Below, piece by piece: positions 1 through 6,181 of a stretch of 6,651 bases of DNA (positions are counted from its first letter, which is position 1; each line of letters opens with the position of its first letter). The notes under the pieces are model-generated. The model had not been told where the DNA came from. It did no database searches and worked only from the letters and a program-made list of their open reading frames with translations. Origin of the DNA: Candidatus Altimarinota bacterium (GTDB taxonomy: Bacteria > Patescibacteriota > Gracilibacteria > UBA4473). Where the stretch lies: NCBI GenBank assembly GCA_026982915.1, contig JALWQU010000075.1:1-6651 (forward strand). The letters are read 5' to 3'. The position numbers were made by a program, and so were the translations under genes.

Positions 1-92
1 GTAAAACTCGCTTCATCAAGGATTACTTTTTTACTTTCCTCATACTTAAAATCTACTTCTGAAAATTTGATAACGGTTTCTTGTTTGGCCAT
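1..92 (-). CDS. ABC-type ATPase, probably ABC-F family (N-terminus only, cut by window edge)
   Basis: Only the first 30 codons lie in the window, read leftward from the ATG at 92-90. The peptide begins MAKQETVIKFSEVDF, continues with KYEESKKVILDEASF and runs off position 1 in frame. The pattern 'hydrophobic strand, x-x-V-x-F-x-Y, short charged turn, x-x-I-L-D-x-A/V-S-F' is the opening of an ABC nucleotide-binding domain, where the Tyr of the A-loop stacks on adenine. Starting directly in the ATPase domain, with no membrane part, suits a soluble ABC-F protein (EttA/Uup type), which acts on ribosomes. A transporter ATPase subunit cannot be excluded because Walker A, the signature motif and Walker B all lie outside the window. 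No Shine-Dalgarno precedes the ATG (leader ...ctaaaaataacc). It lies 85 bp downstream of the 192-aa gene in the same direction, so the two may share a transcript. Confidence 0.72.
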   Translation of the reverse strand, partial: MAKQETVIKFSEVDFKYEESKKVILDEASF

Positions 93-177
93 GGTTATTT
101 TTAGCGTTTAAAAATCAAACCTTTTATACATTTCTTTTACTAAATGACCAGTAATTGTTATCAATTTGGTTTTCTTC

Positions 178-756
178 CTATGTAAAAGGATGATTTATAA
201 AATCTAATCTTCTTGTAAAATACTGACAATACACATCTTCAATATGCGGAAGATAAATACCTGTCTCAATAATTTTCGACAAATAATCTTTTTCTTTTTT
301 CAAAATATCTTCTACCTCTGACTTTTCCAAAATATGGTCGGTGATCATCTTGAGATATTCTCCCAAATGTCTTGCGCACGCTATCTCGTAACGATCCGGT
401 AAGTAATCTTTTTTCCTGATAAACGTACACATTCCCACCCAAACCTCTTTTTTTAATTTGATCTGCTGTGCCATTGGTAACGCATATTTATTCGCATTTC
501 TCAGAATGGTATTGATTTTTACGAGCCTGATTTTTCGATATCGAGGTAGACGATCTACCGTTTCCTTTTGAATTTCCTTTTTCAACGCTTCAAATACGGC
601 CGACTCTCCATTGCCGAGTCGCAATCTAAACAATGATTTGTTCTCAGGAGATAAGTCATACAGATTTTTCAAAAAAGCTTCTTGCCTTGGACGAGAAAGC
701 TCCCAAAAGGATTTTGTTAATGGTTTTATGCCTGTTTTCGGTTTTTTTGAATTCAT
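178..756 (-). CDS. Hypothetical helical protein, 192 aa (possible DUF6155 relative)
   Basis: I do not recognise this protein securely. It is soluble-looking, with no signal peptide or membrane helix. A lysine-rich start (MNSKKPKTGIKP) leads into predicted helices with charged faces. Segments such as FWELSRPRQEAFLKNLYDLS (residues 17-36), a basic stretch KETVDRLPRYRKIRLVKINT (64-83) and the C-terminal half LGEYLKMI...EKSEVEDILKKE (131-155) resemble the all-helical DUF6155 family. Those proteins are about 170 residues, open with a helix plus L-x-x-L-Y motif, and have no established function. This similarity is from memory of family style and is weak. The start is the ATG at 756, 29 bp after the stop of the 233-aa gene, with no Shine-Dalgarno (leader ...attatttttatcga). 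The tight same-strand spacing suggests co-transcription with that gene. It ends in TAG. Confidence 0.8.
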   Translation of the reverse strand: MNSKKPKTGIKPLTKSFWELSRPRQEAFLKNLYDLSPENKSLFRLRLGNGESAVFEALKKEIQKETVDRLPRYRKIRLVKINTILRNANKYALPMAQQIKLKKEVWVGMCTFIRKKDYLPDRYEIACARHLGEYLKMITDHILEKSEVEDILKKEKDYLSKIIETGIYLPHIEDVYCQYFTRRLDFINHPFT

Positions 757-785
757 TCGATAAAAATAATACCAAGAGAATTGAT

Positions 786-1487
786 CTATTCAATAGCTTT
801 TCGGGCTATTTCCCTAATTTGTCTCCTCTTCATTGCAATGGTCCTTTTGAACATTGGAGTCGATCTCTTGCTATATGAAAAATTCACCTGTCCTAAAAAT
901 TCACCCTCATTATGAAAATTAAGGTGAATATGGCTACTCCCATTATTCATAATAAAACCAGCCTCTTGGAGTCTTTTTATTGCTTCATTTGGTGAAATAC
1001 TCAATACACCTTCGGGTAAAATCTTCTCCACATCAAAGGGCAAGCTAACCGCCTCCTCATCGTTAGTCCCTTTCGCCTCTCGCTCTTGCCGTATCAATAA
1101 CAAACACGCATTTACATATGATTTCACCAGTTCATTTAGTCCACCAGCGGCTTCATGTTCAAATGATTTTTCAATATTACTTCTCCCTAAAACTAAACTG
1201 GCATGTGGAATGGCGGAAATAGCCACACGCAAGTCGTCATTCATGAGCCTCCACATTTCTCCTGTATTTTCTCCGTTAAGCATGGATAAGGCCCACTTGA
1301 TATTATTAGAAAAATAATCTTCTAAACTTTTTGTAACCGATTTCTGTACTTCTGGAATAAAAACTGTGTCATGCCACACTTTTAATAAATCTCTTCCTTC
1401 TAGCTTTTTGGCTAAAGGAGAATCCTCATGTAAAAATTCATCTGGGTCTCCTGTAAAGTATCTGAGCTTTGTATTAGTCATTTCCAT
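786..1487 (-). CDS. Hypothetical protein, 233 aa, with possible HicA-like C-terminal domain
   Basis: The full protein is not recognised. Residues 1-140 look mainly helical and acidic, with no signal peptide. A linker rich in Asp/Glu follows (about 140-156). Residues 165-233 have an order of elements like HicA/dsRBD-fold RNA-binding toxins: a helix NEAIKRLQEAGF (167-178), a strand carrying GSSHIHLNF (183-191; HicA has G-S-H-H-x-x-F here, with the catalytic His), two further short strands around FLGQVNFSY (197-205), then a basic C-terminal helix MKRRQIREIARKAIE (219-233). His186 and His188 are the candidate functional residues. The resemblance is my inference; a coincidental helix-strand-helix is possible. 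The start is the ATG at 1487, with a second ATG two codons later and no Shine-Dalgarno. It is the first gene of the leftward group and ends in TAG, 29 bp before the 192-aa gene. Confidence 0.8.
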   Translation of the reverse strand: MEMTNTKLRYFTGDPDEFLHEDSPLAKKLEGRDLLKVWHDTVFIPEVQKSVTKSLEDYFSNNIKWALSMLNGENTGEMWRLMNDDLRVAISAIPHASLVLGRSNIEKSFEHEAAGGLNELVKSYVNACLLLIRQEREAKGTNDEEAVSLPFDVEKILPEGVLSISPNEAIKRLQEAGFIMNNGSSHIHLNFHNEGEFLGQVNFSYSKRSTPMFKRTIAMKRRQIREIARKAIE

Positions 1488-1526
1488 GAAATATTATTAA
1501 TGAATAAAATATTAACAACACTTTTC

Positions 1527-1554
1527 TTGAAAATAAAAAGAGCGTACTGATAGT
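1527..1554 (+). promoter_or_regulatory. Possible sigma-70 promoter for the small membrane protein
   Basis: TTGAAA (1527-1532) and GATAGT (1549-1554) sit 16 bp apart on the plus strand. They match the -35 and -10 consensus at 5 of 6 and 4 of 6 positions. Transcription would begin near 1561, so the GTG codon at 1553 would lie upstream of the transcript and could not be a start. This is a weak call in AT-rich DNA, supported mainly by lying in the divergent gap ahead of a plus-strand gene that ends in a terminator. Confidence 0.3.
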
Positions 1555-1645
1555 GAATTCATGTCATTACCTGCTTTTATGGAGGACTTCGTATGAATAT
1601 AATGTTTGTTACTTAAAATTTATTTTACTCGGGAGCAAAGTCCCA

Positions 1646-1837
1646 TTGGTAGTCTATAAGCTTTCAATACTAGCCCTTATTATTGTAACGATTGTTGGTT
1701 TTGTGAGTATGCATTGGAACTCGGCAGAAATGATGAAACAGCTTCTTTGGCATGGTATGTTGCTCTTTACGATGTTCGGATTACTACACTCAAGGCCGGC
1801 TTGTCCAATGGGCATTACGGGGACTTGTAAGTTATAA
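1646..1837 (+). CDS. Small two-helix membrane protein, 63 aa (start uncertain)
   Basis: No family is recognised. From a TTG at 1646 the product is 63 residues: a first membrane helix KLSILALIIVTIVGFVSM, a short polar loop HWNSAEMMKQ, a second helix LLWHGMLLFTMFGLLHS, and a tail containing C-P-M-G-I-T-G-T-C, two Cys six residues apart. The TTG is chosen because GGGAG at 1631-1635 is well placed 10 bases ahead. The frame stays open back to a GTG at 1553, which would give 94 residues, but that GTG overlaps a possible -10 element and the added segment (Cys/Tyr/Trp-rich) does not look protein-like. A real gene is supported by the paired hydrophobic helices and by a terminator 25 bp past its TAA stop. 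The antisense frame over the same bases runs through that terminator and is less likely. Function is unknown. Confidence 0.48.
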   Translation: MVVYKLSILALIIVTIVGFVSMHWNSAEMMKQLLWHGMLLFTMFGLLHSRPACPMGITGTCKL

Positions 1838-1862
1838 GAATCGGATCGTTTCTCTTTTTTCA

Positions 1863-1894
1863 AAAAGCACTTCATTATTGAGGTGCTTTTCTTT
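1863..1894 (+). terminator. Rho-independent terminator after the small membrane gene
   Basis: An 11-bp stem AAAAGCACTTC / GAGGTGCTTTT with one G-T pair encloses the loop ATTATT and is followed by CTTT. It begins 25 bp after the stop of the small membrane protein gene, so it most likely ends that transcript. It also insulates the aldolase promoter. The A-rich arm means it could work weakly in the other direction. Confidence 0.75.
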
Positions 1895-1945
1895 AGAACC
1901 GGTTTAATATCTTTTTCGAGGCATGAAATTTTCAACCCTAATCTT

Positions 1946-1975
1946 TTGCCAATACCCGTCAAATTTATTTATAAT
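1946..1975 (+). promoter_or_regulatory. Strong sigma-70 type promoter of the aldolase gene
   Basis: TTGCCA (1946-1951) and a perfect TATAAT (1970-1975) are 18 bp apart. Transcription should begin near 1981-1983, leaving a leader of only about 18-20 bases (..aacccctcaaaaaa) before the ATG, with no Shine-Dalgarno. The -10 box is followed directly by GGGGGC, an unusually G-rich discriminator in this AT-rich DNA. Confidence 0.8.
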
Positions 1976-2000
1976 GGGGGCAATATAACCCCTCAAAAAA

Positions 2001-3071
2001 ATGACAAAATTTAGAACTGGTGTTTTATCGGGTACGGAAGTGCTGGAAGTTTTTGCTGACGCAAAAGCCCATAATTATGCGATACCAGCGATTAATACCA
2101 TTGGAACCGATTCGGTAAACGCGGTGATGGAAACCGCCAAGAAAATGAATTCACCTGTTATCATACAGCTTTCGTATGGTGGTGCGGCTTTTTATGCGGG
2201 GAAAAGCCTTCCTAATGATCAATTGCAGGCTTCTGTCGCTGGAGCGGCTTCTGCGGCGTTGCATGTGCATCATATGGCGGAAATGTACGGCGTAACGGTT
2301 ATCATGCACACGGACCATTGTTCCCGTAAAAATCTTCCTTGGGTTTCTGGGCTTTTGGACTATCAAGAAGCTTATTTTGAACAACACGGGAAAGCCCTTT
2401 TTAGTTCTCATATGCTTGATCTATCAGAAGAAACACTTGAAGAAAATCTGACTATTTGTGCTGATTATCTGACACGAATGGCCAAGATGGATATTTTATT
2501 GGAAATTGAGTTGGGGATTACAGGAGGAGAGGAAGATGGCGTTGATAATTCTGAGGTGGATAATAGTGAGTTATACTCTCAGCCAGAAGATATTTGGTAT
2601 GCCTATGAAAAATTAAGCGCGATTAGTCCGCTCTTTAGTATTGCGGCTTCTTTTGGGAATGTACACGGGGTTTATAAACCAGGGAATGTACACTTGCAGC
2701 CTATTATCCTCAAGAATTCTCAGGATTATGTCGCTAAAAAGTTAGCCACTGATGATGAAAAACCGGTTAGCTTTGTGTTTCATGGAGGGTCTGGATCAAC
2801 GCCTGACGAAATCCAAGAAGCGGTTAGTTATGGAGCGGTAAAAATGAATCTTGATACGGATATGCAGTGGGCTTTCTGTGCGGGTATTCGTGATTATTTT
2901 GATAAAAATAAAGACTACCTAAAAACACAAGTTGGAAATCCAGAAGGGGATTCATTACCGAATAAAAAGTACTATGATCCACGAAAATGGCTCAGAGAAG
3001 GGGAGTTGTCATTCGTTAGTCGTCTTGAGCGAGCCTTTGAAGAACTAGGCTGCGTGAAAAGAAATCAGTAA
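2001..3071 (+). CDS. fbaA: Class II fructose-1,6-bisphosphate aldolase
   Basis: This zinc enzyme cleaves fructose-1,6-bisphosphate to dihydroxyacetone phosphate and glyceraldehyde-3-phosphate, and runs the reverse reaction in gluconeogenesis, in the cytosol. All family landmarks are present. HTDHC (103-107) holds catalytic Asp105 and zinc ligand His106. EIELGITGGEEDGVDN (168-183) holds the metal-site Glu170 and the catalytic Glu of the GGEED loop. FGNVHGVYKPGNV (218-230) holds zinc ligand His222, and HGGSGS (261-266) zinc ligand His261. NLDTD (283-287) binds substrate, and KKYYDPRKWLREGE closes the C-terminus. At 356 residues it matches the FbaA subgroup (E. coli about 359) in length and motifs, so it should be a complete, active dimeric enzyme. 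The pentapeptide VDNSE occurs twice in tandem (181-190) without lengthening the loop. The ATG at 2001 is fixed by the MTKFRTGVLSG opening typical of the family. It has its own promoter and terminator, so it is a single-gene unit. Confidence 0.97.
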   Translation: MTKFRTGVLSGTEVLEVFADAKAHNYAIPAINTIGTDSVNAVMETAKKMNSPVIIQLSYGGAAFYAGKSLPNDQLQASVAGAASAALHVHHMAEMYGVTVIMHTDHCSRKNLPWVSGLLDYQEAYFEQHGKALFSSHMLDLSEETLEENLTICADYLTRMAKMDILLEIELGITGGEEDGVDNSEVDNSELYSQPEDIWYAYEKLSAISPLFSIAASFGNVHGVYKPGNVHLQPIILKNSQDYVAKKLATDDEKPVSFVFHGGSGSTPDEIQEAVSYGAVKMNLDTDMQWAFCAGIRDYFDKNKDYLKTQVGNPEGDSLPNKKYYDPRKWLREGELSFVSRLERAFEELGCVKRNQ

Positions 3072-3110
3072 TATTCATTGGTGGGTTGAATTTGCTCGAC
3101 TTTTCAAATA

Positions 3111-3138
3111 AAAAAAGACAGTTAGGGCTGTCTTTTTT
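3111..3138. terminator. Bidirectional Rho-independent terminator between convergent genes
   Basis: A perfect 11-bp inverted repeat AAAAAAGACAG / CTGTCTTTTTT encloses the loop TTAGGG. With an A-run on one arm and a T-run on the other, it gives a U-tail in both directions. It lies 39 bp after the aldolase stop and 14 bp after the stop of the leftward 968-aa gene, so it probably serves both. Confidence 0.9.
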
Positions 3139-3152
3139 GTAAGAAAGCCTAA

Positions 3153-6059
3153 TCATAAATCACTTTCATAGGCTCTTAGCTCCGGTTTAAGTTTTAAGAG
3201 AAAAGCCTTTTTTTCTTTTATATACTTATAGATCCCCATGTATTTAGAGAAAGAGGCTATTTTATTGCTTTCCAGATCATTATCGTATAGGTATTCCCAT
3301 ACTTTTTGTTCGGCTTTTGTTTGTACAATTTCTTCGCCTGTAATAGATCGTTTTAAAAACAAATCAATCATTGTGGCTCCATTTTTAGGGTCTGCTTTTT
3401 GGGCTTGTTCCATAAAGGCTTTCTTTGTGGTCGCCGTATCACTAAAAAAATAAGCTTCCTGAATAGTTAATGGAATGAAAGACTTTTCAATCCAGCTACC
3501 ATCTACTATCTCGGATAGTTTTTCAATGGCTTTATTTAGTTTTTTCACTTCGTCTGTATCACCTTTTCTTTTAGCGGTACTAAGGTCTTTTTTGAGAGTT
3601 TGGATTCTTTCCGCCGCTAAAGTCTGGAGCGTATTTATGGAGTTTCGTTTTTGGTTTGTAAGTACCCCATCAACTATGTGTACAGAAGACCTTTCCAAGA
3701 ATTCAATGGGGTCATCGTCTTCGTCAAAACTATTCATTGCCATATCTTTTATATCTTTTGCAAGAGAGGTTCCTGAGGCAACTTCTAAGGTTTGTCCCAA
3801 GACGGTTAGCATTTCATCCCTCTTTATTCGGTCAGATGTTTTGGCATTTCTATTAGGGCAATCCCTTTCTAGTTTATGCATTATCACTTTTTGAAAGAAC
3901 TTTTCACCGCCTAGCGATCCGATGACCGCTCCACTGACAGAGGCTAGAGCTTTTACCATCCATGGACCGGGTACTTTTGCTCCAGCCATAGCGAGGCCTG
4001 TTCCAGAAGACAGTGAAAGTGCCGCCGATTCAATAGCCTCCATTGGGTTATCACTTTGGGATATTTCGTTTATTTGCATCAAAAACCAAGTAGCAAGACC
4101 CGCTTTCAGCATTTTGTTAATTATTTTTTGACTAACGCCTTTTTTCGCTAATACCTCTGCGGCTTCTTTTTGTGATAGTGTAGTCTTATTGGAAAGTTTT
4201 TTGCCTGTATTGATACCTGTTTTAACAGCGGCTTTTCCTATTTTAAAGGGTAGTTTTACCGCTCCAATGAGAACGGGTAGAGTTCCTGTAAACACCACTC
4301 CCGCTAAAGCCAATAAAACTAGATATGAACTTGCTAGTTTATCAAAGGCATTTTTTCTCAAGCTATAGCTAATACTTGTATCGCCTATCTTCTTATTAAG
4401 CTCATCCAAGTCTTTATCAAACTGTGCTCGTGCTGATTTTAATTTCCTAAAGAACTCATCAACGGCTTGCTTGTCTTCTGGTGTAAAACTACCAAAGGGC
4501 TTCATCATTAGACGAATAATACTAGTACCTTTAATTGATTTTTTGAAAACATATTTTCCGTTTACTTTCGTATCTCGAATTTTTATTAAGTCTGATTTTA
4601 ATTTGGACAACGATTCTTTGAAAGTCCTTTGAGGCTTTCTTTCTATGAGATTGTCATCTTTAGGTTTTGCTTTAGGTTTAATCCCTAGGAAGCGACCAAA
4701 GGTATTAGCTATAGAACGAAGGGTGCTGATTTTTTCCGTATTTTGCTGCTCCTTTGGTAAATCGCCAAGACTTTCGATCTCCCTAATAAGCTGATCAATA
4801 TCATCTCTACTAGTGGATTGTTCTAAAAGGGTTACTAACTCATAAAACCCTTGACTTTGACCTTCTTTGGCCTCTAAAAATATCACTTTTAGTTGTTCTT
4901 TTTGTAGCGGTTTTAGGCCTCTTATCGTGTTGATTCTATCGTCAATATCTTTTTCACTAATAGGCAATGGATGCTTTTGTAATATGGCTAATTGTTCAGG
5001 TGTAATTTTTAGACTACTTACTTTATCTAGATCAAGTGTTTTTCCATAAAAGAATGCTTCAATTATTTTTTCCGTCGTCGGGGTCTTCCCAAGGAAAAAT
5101 TCTATACCAGGAATATTATCTTGATGTTTAGTGATCATTGATTCAAGGTATTGTCGAAGTTTTAATTTTGATAAAAGTGCTGGATTACTGAGGGTTCCAA
5201 AGCCCTTCATACCTTCAATATCACTTGATACTGTTTCTAGTAACTGCGATAGCATCGCCTTAAAACGTTTTTCTATTTTTTTCTCTTCTAGGTTTATAAA
5301 ATCAGCTTTTTCTTGATTTGCATTTTTTATAGTGAGACCTTGTTTAGTCGCTGTAGGCAGGTCCTTGAATACTTCGTATTCAACATCATAAAAACTACTT
5401 ACTAAATGTTTATATTCATTCATATAGGAGATTATGGTTTCTATTTTTCGCTTATAGACAAAATACCCCTCGGTTTTTATGTCTTGAGAAAGGGATCTAA
5501 TTGATTTTTGTAATAAATCCCTATAAAATACGACATATTTTTTAGACATCAAGTCGAGATTATCTCTATTGGCATTTACTGTTTCGCTGTCTAGTGGTTT
5601 ATTTTTAGTAGGGTTGAGGCAGTAGTGTTGATATGCTGACAGCTGTCTACCAATAGATTTCATAAATGTATCTAGCTTTTTTTGTAATTTATTATATTCT
5701 GGCAACATCATTTCTACTGATTCCTGAAAACCAGCTTCACGAAGATGTTGTTGCATATTTTTAACCTTATCTGCGATTTTCGGTAAAAAAACGACTCTAC
5801 TCCTTATTAATCCAAATTTAGTCTTTTCATTACTGAGACTTTGTTTTTGTGTAAGGGCGTCTGTTTTTTCTTCGCGTATACGATAAAGATTCTCCATAGC
5901 GGTAGCCAAAATTTCAGGACTTAGACCTTCTAATGATTTAACTACTTCTTTTTGAAAAGAACAAGTTTCAATATCTTCCATCATATAATCGGGAACAGTA
6001 TTTGTTCTATACTTGTTTTCGCTGAGTGCACCTGTCTTGGATCGAGGATATGGGTCCAT
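3153..6059 (-). CDS. Giant hypothetical helical protein, 968 aa, with central hydrophobic core
   Basis: No family is recognised. There is no N-terminal signal peptide; the start MDPYPRSKTG is polar. Residues about 30-460 are almost wholly charged, Leu-rich and helical, with coiled-coil-like stretches (for example 96-140, 250-280, 370-430). A basic Pro/Lys linker KPKAKPKDDN (461-470) follows, then another helical block (476-570). The centre is hydrophobic: a likely membrane hairpin LVLLALAGVVFTGTLPVLIGAV (580-601), an amphipathic segment (about 648-663), and a Gly/Ala-rich stretch 677-717 with small-xxx-small spacing (GTGLAMAGA, SGAVIGSLGG). After it come an acidic patch DEDDD (779-783) and a charged helical tail to 968. 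The shape, helical arms around a short hydrophobic core, is seen in membrane-remodelling and pore-forming proteins, but no such function is shown. The ATG at 6059 has no Shine-Dalgarno (leader ...ttattttttcccc). An extended -10 lies 32-40 bp upstream. The stop is TGA, followed at once by a terminator. Confidence 0.93.
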   Translation of the reverse strand: MDPYPRSKTGALSENKYRTNTVPDYMMEDIETCSFQKEVVKSLEGLSPEILATAMENLYRIREEKTDALTQKQSLSNEKTKFGLIRSRVVFLPKIADKVKNMQQHLREAGFQESVEMMLPEYNKLQKKLDTFMKSIGRQLSAYQHYCLNPTKNKPLDSETVNANRDNLDLMSKKYVVFYRDLLQKSIRSLSQDIKTEGYFVYKRKIETIISYMNEYKHLVSSFYDVEYEVFKDLPTATKQGLTIKNANQEKADFINLEEKKIEKRFKAMLSQLLETVSSDIEGMKGFGTLSNPALLSKLKLRQYLESMITKHQDNIPGIEFFLGKTPTTEKIIEAFFYGKTLDLDKVSSLKITPEQLAILQKHPLPISEKDIDDRINTIRGLKPLQKEQLKVIFLEAKEGQSQGFYELVTLLEQSTSRDDIDQLIREIESLGDLPKEQQNTEKISTLRSIANTFGRFLGIKPKAKPKDDNLIERKPQRTFKESLSKLKSDLIKIRDTKVNGKYVFKKSIKGTSIIRLMMKPFGSFTPEDKQAVDEFFRKLKSARAQFDKDLDELNKKIGDTSISYSLRKNAFDKLASSYLVLLALAGVVFTGTLPVLIGAVKLPFKIGKAAVKTGINTGKKLSNKTTLSQKEAAEVLAKKGVSQKIINKMLKAGLATWFLMQINEISQSDNPMEAIESAALSLSSGTGLAMAGAKVPGPWMVKALASVSGAVIGSLGGEKFFQKVIMHKLERDCPNRNAKTSDRIKRDEMLTVLGQTLEVASGTSLAKDIKDMAMNSFDEDDDPIEFLERSSVHIVDGVLTNQKRNSINTLQTLAAERIQTLKKDLSTAKRKGDTDEVKKLNKAIEKLSEIVDGSWIEKSFIPLTIQEAYFFSDTATTKKAFMEQAQKADPKNGATMIDLFLKRSITGEEIVQTKAEQKVWEYLYDNDLESNKIASFSKYMGIYKYIKEKKAFLLKLKPELRAYESDL

Positions 6060-6090
6060 GGGGAAAAAATAAAAAGAATGATATCTTTTT

Positions 6091-6099
6091 ATTATATCA
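6091..6099 (-). promoter_or_regulatory. Extended -10 promoter of the 968-aa gene
   Basis: On the minus strand TGATATAAT forms a perfect extended -10 (TGn plus TATAAT). No good -35 exists at 16-18 bp, which is normal for extended -10 promoters. Transcription would start near 6084, giving a leader of about 25 A/T-rich bases before the ATG at 6059. It implies that the giant gene can be expressed independently of the gene upstream. Confidence 0.6.
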
Positions 6100-6106
6100 C
6101 AGCTTA

Positions 6107-6160
6107 GTGTTTTTAGCTATATATTATCCTAAAAAATTATAAATTAATTGTGTTTTAGCT
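6107..6160. repeat. Pair of short direct repeats upstream of the giant gene's promoter
   Basis: GTGTTTTTAGCT (6107-6118) and GTGTTTTAGCT (6150-6160), written on the plus strand, are identical except for one extra T. They lie 42-43 bp apart, close to four helical turns. The promoter-proximal copy covers the position where a -35 box would be. This arrangement suggests a regulator binding site, but AT-rich DNA yields such pairs by chance. Confidence 0.35.
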
Positions 6161-6181
6161 TACGACGATAATCAATAGAAT

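Noticed and set aside
153..166. Perfect 5-bp inverted repeat AATTG TTAT CAATT between the 192-aa gene and the ABC ATPase gene
   Set aside because: It could be an operator or a weak hairpin, but it is short, all A/T but for one pair, lacks a U-tail on the leftward transcript and is expected by chance in AT-rich DNA.
633..878. Plus-strand open frame of 81 codons
   Set aside because: It lies antisense across the junction of two better-supported minus-strand genes, has a low-complexity Phe/Leu/Asn-rich product and no promoter or start site.
1654..1962. Minus-strand open frame of 102 codons
   Set aside because: It runs through the hairpin at 1863-1890 and lies opposite a frame with two clear membrane helices; its product shows no domain-like pattern.
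2151..2411. Minus-strand open frame inside the aldolase
   Set aside because: It is a shadow of the strongly conserved aldolase frame; its Arg/His-rich product is typical of antisense reading.
2541..2570. Tandem VDNSE VDNSE in the aldolase as a repeat expansion
   Set aside because: The loop length matches the family, where the second copy aligns with a variable but ungapped segment, so this is ordinary sequence drift rather than an insertion.
3238..5316. Several plus-strand open frames opposite the giant gene (3238-3453, 3475-3894, 3922-4131, 4867-5049, 5131-5316)
   Set aside because: All are Ser/Phe/Ile-rich, as expected from the antisense of a Lys/Glu/Leu-rich helical gene, and none has its own start signals.
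6131..6150. A/T-only hairpin with T-run after the right-hand membrane gene, as a possible terminator
   Set aside because: The stem is only five A-T pairs and too weak to call as a terminator.
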